A stretch of 64,000 nt of DNA from Panonychus citri (Eukaryota > Arthropoda > Arachnida > Trombidiformes > Tetranychidae), in the NCBI RefSeq assembly GCF_014898815.1, contig NW_026515455.1, forward strand, positions 1,054,001-1,118,000, given 5' to 3'. This document shows positions 1 through 11,166 of the stretch, piece by piece (within the stretch, counting starts at the first letter, position 1; each line of letters opens with the position of its first letter). The notes beneath the pieces were generated by a model. That model did not search any database. It was not told where the DNA came from and saw nothing but the letters and a program-made list of their open reading frames with translations. A program made the position numbers and the translations under genes.

Positions 1-1093
1 AGAACCTCTTTTTTTCTATTCTTTTTCTTCCTCTTTCTTCTCTTCTTCTTCTTATAATCAAAGCAAGTAAAATGATAGAATAGAGAAAGAAATTACTTCC
101 ACCTTCTTCCTCTTCTTTACCATCTCAACATTTCCTTCTTTCAATTATCATCATCTTCTTCTCCCCTGATCAATCATTATCACCTCATTATCCTGTTGAT
201 TCGTCACCTTTACGCCATTCTCATCATCATTCGCATCATCAAGATTCTCAGCATCAGAATCGTCAACAGCAACAAAATCATCACCAACAGAATCAGAATT
301 ATCAAAATTATATCGGATCAATTTCAACTTCTTCCTCCTTCATCTTCATCACCATCTCTCACTTTAGCATCTTCACCAATAGTTCAAACATCAATCGCAT
401 CCTCATCATCATCATCTTGTAAAACAACAACAACATTGATTAAATAAAGTATTAAACTACCTGAGAATTGATTGTTTACTAATTGTTACTAAAATCGACA
501 ATTCAACCAATTAACTTGCGAATCAATCTTAATTTTGAATTAGCTTGAATATCGAGTTGATTTTAACTGCTTCTGATGCTCATCTTTGATTAACAGTCAA
601 TGGGCTCGGTACTTGGTGAGTTGAGGGTCAGTTAGGCTTAGGGCTCATTGATGATGGTTCTTTGGGCTTGGTCATCATCTTGACCCGTGCCTATGTGCCG
701 ATGAGATAAAAACAATGATAAATTAAACATACCTTCAGTTTCTGACCTTCTGACCATCGGTCACTCTCCTTACACGGGCTTTAAAATGACCGAAAAGAGA
801 AATAAACTAACTGATAATTCTAATAACAAATGACCTTATCCCCGATCGATAGGAAATTGAATTTAAATTTTACTTTATAATTGAAATAAATTAAGAATTG
901 GATTGGATTATTATCAACAATCAGCCTTGTTATCGTTAAGTTTTGAGCGATTAATTCAATTTATAATTAATCAGAATTTTCTCCTATAACAGTTTTGATA
1001 AAGTTTCCAAACAATTTAAGAAGAAAACAAAAACTTATCGTATTTACGTCTCTAAGGTATTCGTGATTAAGTAATGAATCAAACAACAATTAA
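1..1093 (+). repeat. Duplication copy A (truncated copy of 1562-3478)
   Basis: Matches 1562-3478 from the pyrimidine tract through the Gln/His-rich exon start (to about 435) and then the 3' flank (436-1093 against 2815-3478). Copy B bases from about 1986 to 2814 are missing. In the 650 bases of shared 3' flank I see indels (a GA dinucleotide, one A in a run, a 3-nt unit near the end) and no substitution before the last few bases. The coding part is open only as a truncated remnant ending TTTTLIK. It could be a real recent tandem duplicate or a second assembly of the same locus. Confidence 0.9.
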
Positions 1094-1561
1094 TTATTTG
1101 GTTGAATTCGCGCCAATGAGATTAATCATCAAAGGTTTAATCATGTCAATCAGTTTTCGCTTGCATATTCATCGGATTTTCAGAAATTGAAGAGTAAAAA
1201 TTGTCTTTTTAAATCAGAGACTTTGATCAAGCAAACTCAACAATCGAAGATCAAGTAACCTCAATAGTTTTCAATTGAAACTTCATGATAGAGTTCAACT
1301 CAGCACTTACCTAGAAAAGCTTTGAGCTGTTGAACTTTAACCTCACTGAATCTCAATCGAATGTACATTGAACTAAAAATTCAACGAGAAAAACTGGTTT
1401 AGAACATTGATAATAGATGTCGATCTGTTCGCTTTTTAAGGTAGAAACTTTTCTTGCTTTGTTAGCTATTTTCTCTCTATCACCATCCTCATCATCTTTA
1501 TCCTTATTCTCATCTCCTCTCTCTCTCTCTTTCTTTTCATCTTCTTCATCTTATATTTTCT

Positions 1562-3478
1562 TCCTCTTTTCATCTTCCTCTTTCTTCTCTCTTCTTCTTA
1601 TAATCAAAGCGAAGTAAAATGATAGAATAGAGAAAGAAATTACTTCCACCTTCTTCCTCTTCTTTACCATCTCAACATTTCCTTCTTTCAATTATCATCA
1701 TCTTCTTCCCCTGATCAATCATTATCACCTCATTATCCTGTTGATTCGTCACCTTTACGCCATTCTCATCATCATTCGCATCATCAAGATTCTCAGCATC
1801 AGAATCGTCAACAGCAACAAAATCATCACCAACAGAATCAGAATTATCAAAATTATATCGGATCAATTTCAACTTCTTCTCCTCCTTCATCTTCATCACC
1901 ATCTCTCACTTTAGCATCTTCACCAATAGTTCAAACATCAATCGCATCCTCCTCATCATCATCATCTTGTAAAACAACAACAACAATTTCAGTAACACCA
2001 GTTAACAGTAATTATCACCAAAACCAACACCAACATCAACTGCATCAGAATCATCAGAACCATCACAATCACCAACAGCAACATCTTCATCACCAACAAC
2101 AAGAACTGAATCATAATCAATCACAACCTTTGCTCCAAATCTCAACACAATCTCAATTACCTGATCATCAACACCATCAACATCAACATCAACATCAATC
2201 CTCTCATCCAATTCAATACCATCAACAACAACAATTAAATCAACTACCTCAAATCCAATCATTAGAAATGATTAAATGTTCACCAACGACAATTCAACAT
2301 CACCATCAACACCAACCCAATAACTATCAAGACCAACTTAGTCCAATTAATGGTCAACATCATCTGATGAATTCAATTCATCAGTATCAGAATCAACAGC
2401 AACATTCAATCATAATCAACCAACAACAACACCAACACCATCAACAACAGTACCAACAGCATTCACCATGTTCAATGTTATCACCCAAATCGTTGGCACC
2501 TTCAGAAATGTCACCTTACTCCCTTCATGACACAACAATAGACACAATCAAATGTGATCCCGATGATATTTTTGACTTTGAAACTTTATTATCCTAATGT
2601 AAACATATTCATCCTCATCTCTCTCATCTTCAACATCCTCAATCAAATGAACAATATATTTTTTTGCCAAAACGTTGAAACGTTGACACAATTTTTTATT
2701 ATCTTTAAAAATAAATATATAAATATTATTAAAATTAAAATAAAAGTACACATATTATATTATAAAGATAAATTTTTGTACGAATTTAAAATCAAGAAAA
2801 AAACAACAACAACATTGATTAAATAAAGTATTAAACTACCTGAGAATTGATTGTTTACTAATTGTTACTAAAATCGACAATTCAACCAATTAACTTGCGA
2901 ATCAATCTTAATTTTGAATTAGCTTGAATATCGAGTTGATTTTAACTGCTTCTGATGCTCATCTTTGATTAACAGTCAATGGGCTCGGTACTTGGTGAGT
3001 TGAGGGTCAGTTAGGCTTAGGGCTCATTGATGATGGTTCTTTGGGCTTGGTCATCATCTTGACCCGTGCCTATGTGCCGATGAGATAAAAACAATGATAA
3101 ATTAAACATACCTTCAGTTTCTGACCTTCTGACCATCGGTCACTCTCCTTACACGGGCTTTAAAATGACCGAAAAGAGAGAAATAAACTAACTGATAATT
3201 CTAATAACAAATGACCTTATCCCCGATCGATAGGAAATTGAATTTAAATTTTACTTTATAATTGAAATAAATTAAGAATTGGATTGGATTATTATCAACA
3301 ATCAGCCTTGTTATCGTTAAGTTTTGAGCGATTAATTCAATTTATAATTAATCAGAATTTTCTCCTATAACAGTTTTGATAAAGTTTCCAAACAATTTAA
3401 GAAGAAAACAAAAAACTTATCGTATTTACGTCTCTAAGGTATTCGTGATTAAGTAATGAATCAAACAACAACAATTAA
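1562..3478 (+). repeat. Duplication copy B (contains the complete terminal exon)
   Basis: Fuller copy of the unit at 1-1093. It contains the complete exon to 2597, an AT-rich 3' region with several AATAAA-like words near 2708-2720, and a 3' flank shared with copy A from about 2815. The two copies stay alike until about 1093/3478 and then diverge abruptly. Confidence 0.9.
1626..2597 (+). CDS. 3'-terminal exon of a Gln/His-rich, probably transcriptional, protein
   Basis: An open frame of 323 codons ends at TAA 2595-2597 and has no ATG at its left edge, so it is probably the last exon of a gene whose other exons lie off the left end. The left 60 bases may be intron; a possible acceptor is AATAG|AGA at 1630. 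The product is very rich in Gln, His, Asn and Ser (runs such as HQHHQHQHQHQ and NQQQHQHHQQQYQQH). The non-repetitive end, MLSPKSLAPSEMSPYSLHD then CDPDDIFDFETLLS, resembles an acidic-hydrophobic activation domain. I cannot name the family. Comparison with the copy at 1-435 shows 2-nt differences at about 1707 and 1879, so the true frame before about 1710 is uncertain. Neuropeptide or structural roles are not excluded. Confidence 0.6.
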   Translation, partial: NRERNYFHLLPLLYHLNISFFQLSSSSSPDQSLSPHYPVDSSPLRHSHHHSHHQDSQHQNRQQQQNHHQQNQNYQNYIGSISTSSPPSSSSPSLTLASSPIVQTSIASSSSSSSCKTTTTISVTPVNSNYHQNQHQHQLHQNHQNHHNHQQQHLHHQQQELNHNQSQPLLQISTQSQLPDHQHHQHQHQHQSSHPIQYHQQQQLNQLPQIQSLEMIKCSPTTIQHHHQHQPNNYQDQLSPINGQHHLMNSIHQYQNQQQHSIIINQQQHQHHQQQYQQHSPCSMLSPKSLAPSEMSPYSLHDTTIDTIKCDPDDIFDFETLLS

Positions 3479-4205
3479 CTATGAAACAATCAGAAGAAGT
3501 AAAAAAGAAAATCAAAAATGAATCAACAATTAATAATTATTATAAATTGTTTGTTAATCGGTGAGAAAATTTCAGCTCGAAAATTAAGAAGAAGAAAAAA
3601 AAGTTCAGAAGGAAAAGAAATTTAAAATTTCGTTTTTATCATGATTCAAAGTGAATAATGAGTTTTTCCATGAAGGTGGGACTTGGAACTGAATTGAGGT
3701 GGTTACCTGAAAAGAGGGATGAACTTAACATGTTAACAAGTTACAAGAAAAGATTCAAATTGTGTTTACAATTAGGTGGAAACAATTAACTCAAATGAAA
3801 CTTGAATAATAACAATTAACCCCCTTTCAAGGTAACAATTAAATCATATGATTTGTTTACGATTAAATGGTAATTGTGTTTCCAAAATTATCGAAACAAT
3901 TAAGTTCTATATGAGATGATTTTCTCTCTCAAATCATATTGATTCTTGTTGATTCTAATTCATGATCGATTTTGCTGGTCAACTGATTGTGTTTATTTTT
4001 TTTTCTTTAATCAATTGAAATTATCAAATTCGGTTTTGAATTTGTTCACGAAAAGTTTAGAATACGATTTAACTTGTCAATTGAAAATCTCTTATTTGGT
4101 AGTAAATGTAATGAATGGAGAATCGTCAATGAGATGAATTTTGATTTCTTCGGATCTTGGATAACCTGTGCTTCGAATTTCTTTTCTTCGATTGAACCAT
4201 CACTT
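2598..4205. other. 3' flank of the Gln/His-rich exon
   Basis: Holds the AT-rich 3' region of the exon (to about 2815), the duplicated 3' flank (to 3478) and about 700 bases of unique AT-rich DNA. Short open frames near 3946-4280 have low-complexity ends and no recognisable motif. I see no gene here. Confidence 0.6.
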
Positions 4206-4388
4206 AGAACCTCTTTTTTTCTATTCTTTTTTTCTTCCTCTTTTCATCTTCCTCTTTCTTCTCTCTTCTTCTTCTTATAATCAAAGCGAAGTAAAAATGA
4301 TAGAATAGAGAAAGAAATTACTTCCACCTTCTTCCTCTTCTTTACCATCTCAACATTTCCTTCTTTCAATTATCATCATCTTCTTCTT
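4206..4388 (+). repeat. Duplication copy C (leader part only)
   Basis: Begins with the same words as base 1 of the window (AGAACCTCTTTTTTTCTATT) and follows copies A and B through the pyrimidine tract and CTTATAATCAAAGCGAAG up to about 4388, then departs into different CT-rich DNA. A separate short match (about 4549-4582) equals the DNA just before copy B (about 1533-1566). The arrangement is therefore that of a rearranged tandem array rather than one simple duplication. Confidence 0.85.
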
Positions 4389-4431
4389 TCCTCATCCTCC
4401 TTCTCTTTCTTCGAGTCTCTAAGAAATTGCC

Positions 4432-4465
<34 letters not shown>

Positions 4466-7231
4466 CTTTTCATCCTCATCATTTTCTAGTCTAATATTTG
4501 ATCCTTTTGTGTATTCACTTTGCACTATTCAATATCCTTACACTTTCTTCATCTTCTTCATCTTATATTTTCTTCCTCTTTCTATTCATCTTATCATTTC
4601 GATTTCCTCCCATAGCCGTGCGAGTGCGTTTCCTCATTCTTTACATTAGCATCATATAATCATCATCACAATCATCATCACCAACATCTAAATCCATTAT
4701 TTTATATTAAATTGCAGAGAAGGAAAAAAAAGTCATCTTTTTATATCAATTCTCATTTACAAAGAAAAACATAGAGATGACATAACCTTAATGTCCATCA
4801 AGGTGTAATCATGACAATAGCTTTTAACATCAACAACACATCTTTTTACAAGATTAAAACTCTAACTAAGGTCTAAATAATATTACAATATCAATGGAAA
4901 AATCATCATATTTATGAATAAACTGGACACAATTGACTGGACGATGAGTGACCTTAGCAATATGAGGAAATTAAGAACGGAAAGAGCATTAAAAATATCA
5001 GACGAAAAACAAATGATCAGTTTACCTTTTCTTTTCTATTGTAGTACTTAAGTTCGAGCTCGATTTTCCTTATGACGGGAATCATGTAATACTTTTGCAA
5101 TCAGCATTTTCCTTTTCATCCAATGTCATTATTATGCAGAGAGGGAGAGAGAGAGAGAGATGTTTAATCTTACCTGTGTTAAGAAAAGAGCAACAAGAAA
5201 AAGAAGAAAAAAGAAACAGATTTTTATGGAAAATACATTTTTCGTCCTCATCTTATCTTCGAATGTACAAAAAGAAAGATCTAAATCGATCCTCTCGATG
5301 ATCTGATTTAACTTAAATACAATGAAATTTGTATTGATATTAACAAGGAATCGTCATCATCCTCAATTTGATCCCATCAAAGGTATAATGATGAAGATGT
5401 TGGCGATAACTTTAATGATTTCGGACACTTAATGATATGTATTCACTTTTTTTTCTTAAGATTAGAACTTTTTTTTATTCATTCGACGCAAGAATAAACT
5501 AGAGACTGTAACCTATTTAAAAGGTAATCGAAATAGATCAGAATGAAAAGATTGGATAGATTATCATCCATTCGAGATGATGATAATCATTATCTAGAGG
5601 GAAAAAAGGTCAGAAATTGTCCGGAAATATGATTATTATTTTGAAAGGAAGAGAAAAAATCAAAGGTAGTTTTTAAATTATCTTCACATCTCTCATCTTT
5701 ATCCTCCTCCTCCTCCATCATCCCTTGGTATTATCAGCCTCATCATCTCCATCAATCTCATGAAGAGAGAGAGAAAAAAGAAATCTAAAAACAAATAGTA
5801 ATTATTTCATCAACATCATCAACTGATTGAAACTTTTGATAAGTTTTCTTCCCAAATTAAATACAATAACCATCATCATTCACAGGTAATGTAGAAATAC
5901 CTATGGATCAGATTAGATCACTTTAATTAGCACGATATCCATTGACTTTAACGAAGTTGTAAATGATGAGGAGCGAGAGAGAGAGAGAGAAATGATCAGG
6001 GAGATGGAGATGAAGATGATAAACAAGAGAAGTGTTCAAATATTATGATACCTATTTGATACCTTGATTGTTACTTGATTACCACCACAGGTAAGAATGA
6101 GAATTAACTTTTTCTTTTTTGATGGATAAGTTAATTAGAAGTAAACAAAGAAAACAAAGGATTTTCACGCCTCCAAGATTATCTCATGAGAGAGAAAAGT
6201 AAACAAGGTCTTCCTCATCATCATCATCATCATCATCTCTCTCTCTCTCCATCCTCATCTTCGACTCTCTATATATGAGAATTAATTGTTTTGGGCCAAA
6301 ATCGTGAAAAAATCTCACTCATTGAAAGAGATGAAGATGAGAAAAAAACATAATAGATACACTAAATAGAGAAAAGAAAACTTTTTTTTTCTCTCTTACC
6401 TTAATTTTCATTTTCTTAATCAAACAAACACTTAACGTGCTGATAAACAACAACACAAACTGAGCTTTGTTTACAATTGTTATCAAGCCTTTCCCATTAA
6501 TAACTATATGAATGTTTCTCATGATTAAGTCTTCAAAACAATCTAAGGGATTGACTTTTTACCTGTAATCTTACCTGTAAATGTATAGAGATATATGTAA
6601 CCATTCAAGCCCATAAACATGCACAAAATAAATTAACCGAAATGTTAAAATTATCTCACTCACTTTGAATTATCATACCTGTTGAATCAACGCTTATGTT
6701 ATCCTATTTTTCATCATTATCTTCACCTTATATATTGTTGTTATTTATCTGTATTCATGTTGATTGAAATTCATCCCTTACCTTCAATGAGAATGATAGA
6801 TAACAATGATGAACATGAATTCATCATCATCATCATCATAGTTACATCTTCATCTTCATCATCATTTTCACCTTTTTTCCATGAAAAGAAAAACTTTTTT
6901 TCTCTCCTCAAAGTTTATCTATTCTCATGTTGATGTAGCTTTAACTTACTTTTAGCACTTCAATTGCATCTCAATTGATAGTTTTTAAAGTTCACGAATT
7001 TGTTACCCTGTTTGATGATTAAATTATTAATCATATAATTTATGAGCCGTTGGTATTATTATCATTAATATCGTAGTATAATTGGTTCCTCTTTTATATA
7101 TACAATCGGATAAAAGTTTTAATATGTAAAGAGGATGAAAATAGTATCGATTTTGATTACAAAAGGTTCTAACCAGATTTTCGCTTCTCTTTCGAGAATC
7201 AAATTCGAGAAAAAAAAGTTTCCATCTATTA
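4389..7231. other. Non-coding, microsatellite-rich DNA
   Basis: Contains a CT run (4435-4462), GA runs near 5143-5160 and 5968-5992, and TCA/CAT triplet runs near 6216-6237 and 6816-6838. Open frames here follow the simple repeats and lack coding character. CAGGTAA occurs near 5884 and 6090, and TTACCTG near 6558 and 6571. No gene that I can support. Confidence 0.6.
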
Positions 7232-7774
7232 ATGTTTGGAAGGGAAAGTTTTTCTCTCTTTCGACTGTCAATTGTAACATTTGATCTCGATTTTGAGATC
7301 TTATTCAAGCCTCGAATTGAATATCAAATGCTAAGCCAGGTAAAACCACCAACCATCAACAATCATCATCTTCATCTTCATCTTCATCATTATAATCATC
7401 AATGGTACCTTTTACAAGCGTCTATACGTGTTTACGTTTTTATTGTTATTCTGTTTCTTTTTTTTCTCTCTCTCTCTTTTCTCTTCCTCATCTTCATCAG
7501 CAATCACTTTCGCTCACTAATACGCATTCATTGACAGAGATTGACCAGAAAATTATGGATTGAGGCTCGAAAGTTGCACTATTGTTACAATGGAAAAGGT
7601 TATCGCAGCTCCTTAGCATATGGCACCTTCGCACTTTCCACCTCATCTTTTTTTCTTCCTTCTTTTTTTCGCCTTGGTTACCATTACCTTTCTACCTTCC
7701 ACTCTCTCTTTCTCCTCAGTGTTTTTTTCATCTTCTTCCTCATCTTCCTCATCTTCTTCTGTTACTACAATTAG
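7232..7774 (+). CDS. Candidate two-exon gene fragment, unidentified
   Basis: Exon 1 (7232-7339) runs from an ATG and codes MFGRESFSLFRLSIVTFDLD... to EYQMLSQ, stopping at CAG|gtaaaa. After about 198 bases, TTGACAG|AGA (7538) opens an in-phase stretch, RLTRKLWIEARKLHYCYNGK then GYRSSLAYGTFALST, before the sequence becomes CT-rich and hydrophobic, ending at TAG 7772-7774. Donor, acceptor and phase fit, and composition is less AT-rich than its surroundings. I recognise no family, and the reverse strand over exon 1 is also open (7308-7027), so the strand is not certain. Confidence 0.25.
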
Positions 7775-9434
7775 AAACAGTTTTTAATGTAATAAGAAAA
7801 AAAAGAAGCTCAAAAAAAAGAGGAGACTTGAAATGTACACATGAAAATGTTATCAAGGTGCGGAGATTTCAATGAGGAAGAAGACGAAGAAGATGATGAT
7901 GATTATGCCTCCAGAGATTTTAATGTAATCAAAGTTTTCGAATAAAAAAATAAGAAAGAGATTTTTTTGTTCGATTCATCATCTCTCTCTTTTTTTCTTC
8001 CATGGCAAAAGAGAAAGTCTAACAGTATTTGAGAAAGATACTATTGTTATGATAATAGTAATGAGGAAAATTTTAATGTCCATTGAATCGAACTGGACAT
8101 TACGAACCTCATCTTCCTCCTCCTTCTTTCACTATGGTAACTCCTCCGCTCGATCAACAAGAAAAGTATTGAATTAAATTGTAAAAGTTTCAACATTCTG
8201 TTTGGATGAATTATAATGAGAAAAGGTAAATGTTAACACCCACCAATTAAACATGAAACAGTTGGTCAGCTTTTCGTGTGTGTATATGATGACGAAGATG
8301 ATGGACAATGTAAGAAGAGAAAGTAAATGACCATTGGTCAGTGAAAGTAAGATGAATAAATAATGAATGAATAACAATGATAAATGGTAACAATAATAAG
8401 AATACATATAAACGATAACATGTTTATGTGGTTCAATGTCCAGTTTATTTATTTTTTTTCAAATCTTCCAATGGTCAAACATTTTGTTGAGATTTTTATT
8501 TCAATCCAATTTAGAATCTATTATTATTAAAGTGACCACCAATACAAATGACCTTTTCTGACCTTACTCACAGAAATTGTGATCGACTCTCACTTTCTAA
8601 ACATAGTGAATGACACATACTCTCACTTGAATGTGTCCATCATCATCATCATCATCATGTGGTCATCATCATCACCATTTAAAATGCATCAACATACACA
8701 CACACCTCAACATTTGACCAGTAAAGTTGAACCCTTTTTACTTACCTTTTCAAATGGTCAAGAGCTTTAACCTTTACGGTTCCATTCACTTTCATTTAAA
8801 TGACCAAACATATAAATAATCAACCATATAAACTATTGATAGATCAATGGTCAGTCATATGTGTGTCTTGTGACCACAACTTTAGCCAAGATCCAATAAA
8901 GTAAGAGTGACCATGAAATAACCTTTTGTAGCATTTATAAAATTACCTTGACCATGAAGATGATTATTAAAAACCTTTGGTTACTGTTGATTCATCATCA
9001 TTGTGATGGTCACTACTTCATGTTAATATCCATCATTTTAAGTGTCCAGCCTTTATTCAGTCATTTTCAAGGCGTTTTTATCAAGCTTTAACTGGACACC
9101 ACAACCTTATTAAGGTGGAGACCACCTTGAATCAACAATTCCCAATGAATTATCCTGAACAATTCAATTTTTTTTCATTCATTCAACTGACCATCACTTA
9201 CAATTAACCTTGACCTTATCTATGGCTTTTACAATTGACTGTAACTGATTAATCAATTAAAAAGCTTATTGGTTTACCTTGAATAATCAACAACAATTAA
9301 ACAATTGATAGAAACCATAATTTAAGTTTTTCCCGTTACAATAAACTTTCAAAATTATTTTCGATTGATTAATTGTGATAATTATTATCATTTACTAAAA
9401 AAATGATAATGAAGTTTTTTTTCTTGATTAAGGG
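7775..9434. other. Non-coding DNA rich in TGACC/GGTCA words
   Basis: AT-rich with an ATC triplet run near 8639-8659. From about 8300 the words TGACC and GGTCA become very frequent, including the partial palindrome GACCATTGGTCA at about 8330. No coding sequence that I can support. Confidence 0.6.
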
Positions 9435-10203
9435 GTGATCACTAAAAAACCGGACTGAACTTTTTCTTTAATATCTTTTTATCCATTTATCAGAATGATA
9501 TTTTTTTTAAATTTTATTGAAATTAGAGATTGATTAAATATTTATATCTAATCTTACCTATTGATTCCGACTCTTTCATGTCCAAAATACATGTGAAATT
9601 AGGACCGCCGAATTTTATCTAGTAAAAGCTAATTTTTAGTTTTCTACTTAAATTTTTTGTCATTTTTTGCAATTTTTGGCCCATTTTTACGTATTCTAGA
9701 TGATTTAGGTCATTTAAACAATATTGAAAAAGAAAAAGTTTTTTTTTATTAAATCTAACTGATTTAGACTAATTAAGGATTAATTGAAAAAACGAAATTT
9801 CGGGTTTTTTGCGCATGAACAGTGGGAATTCAATCGACTTTTTTAAATTTCGCTATTGTGACCTTATCTGAGGTCACAGAAAAGTGTCCATAGGTTCATT
9901 AGAAAGCTGACTAGCTATAAAATTCATTTGTGGCAAAAAAATTTTCAAAAATTTATCCCCTTTCAATTGGCTTTATTATAAATTTTATATATTTAAGCCT
10001 ATGTATATACAATTTACAACTTATTTTCGAGGGCTATTCAATTTTAAGGGCAGAACTTTTTTATTAAAAATGCGATCTTAATCAAATTCATCTATCTAAT
10101 TATTTGATTTTTTACCTTTATTTTGATATGCTTAAAAGATCTGTATTATCAATAAATGTGATTATATCAGCGATCAAAGTTAGTCCGGTTTTTTAGTGAT
10201 CAC
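9435..10203. mobile_element. Non-autonomous terminal-inverted-repeat element (MITE-like)
   Basis: The 22 bases at 9435-9456, starting GTGATCACTAAAAAACCGGA, are repeated exactly in inverse orientation at 10182-10203. Similarity continues a little inside both ends (AACTTT). The 769-bp interior has no open frame of note, so it would need a transposase from elsewhere. The outer eight bases GTGATCAC are themselves a palindrome, which blurs the ends; if the element proper starts at CACTAAAAAACC, the flanking dinucleotide AT is repeated on both sides. Superfamily is not assigned. Confidence 0.75.
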
Positions 10204-10967
10204 ACCTTATAATTGCAAATCAACAATCAAGATAAATTATTGTCTAATCAATTAGTTAACACGTTACTTTAATTGTAAATAATGGTGATAATTAATCTCA
10301 AGATTGTGTTTTACTCACTAATTGTTAACTGTAGTTGTCTTAATTATCAACAGACCATTGAGACAATTGAATTGATAATCATGTGTTTCATATTGAATTT
10401 TAATTGTTGATAGTTAATGTTTATGATTATGTGTCAAGTTATTGATTAAATTTAATTCTGTTTAGTAAACAGTTAAATCCTGATGAGATTGAGAGCTTGT
10501 TATTAACCTTATGAACTTGTGTACTTACATAATATGGAAGCAGAACTGAGATAATTTCATGGATTCAATCAAAACTAAATCAACTAATTGTTTCCAATTA
10601 AACTTTTATGATACACCACCGATATTACATTTATGAAGGTGAGGTTATCATGTTATGGTTGATGAAAAATTTTACCAGGTAACCGCAACTATTTGAACGG
10701 TCATTTCAAGGTGAGCAAAAACAATGGTCAAGAGTGAGAAAGGTAGACCACCCAGTACAAAGGTGTACTAATGAGGTGGCCTTTTGGGTGCTAACGATCA
10801 TTTCGTTTCAGGTAAATAATAACTTTAAGAAGCGATACTTTGATTGAGAAAAACAATAGAATCTTCATTAATCATCATCATCTCTCTTATTGTCTATCTC
10901 ACTTTTAATAGCCACTCAGTTTACCATAAGACTTACGACAATTTAATTGATTCTATTGGCCAAACAA
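10204..10967. other. Non-coding AT-rich DNA
   Basis: AT-rich sequence with frequent CAATTA/TAATTG words and CAGGTAA-type sites near 10677 and 10811. I see no gene. Confidence 0.6.
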
Positions 10968-11155
10968 TTGATTAAATAGTAACGATCTAACTCGTTACAA
11001 GGTCAACTAAAGGTTAACTTATGGTCATCAGCAAAGCAGATAAGATATGGAGGATAATCTATCAAGATTGAAATTAATTTCTTTTTTTTGATAAAAAAAA
11101 TGATACTAGTCAAAGGAGAGTAAAAAAGCCAAGCATCATTTCCTTTTCCGGTATT
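10968..11155 (+). repeat. Older duplication, copy 1 (partner 29690-29912)
   Basis: Shares ATTGATTAAATAGTAAC, AAGGTCAACTAA, GATAAGATATG(G/A)AGGATAAT and CATCATTTCCTTTTCCG in the same order with 29690-29912, with many substitutions and indels. It directly precedes the near-identical 618-bp repeat at 11167, whereas the partner is separated from its repeat by about 2.1 kb. Confidence 0.75.
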
Positions 11156-11166
11156 AAGATAATTGT

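Noticed and set aside
2002..2262. Minus-strand Val/Asp-rich frame opposite the Gln/His-rich exon
   Set aside because: It is the antisense of CAN-codon repeats; the plus strand has the meaningful C-terminus.
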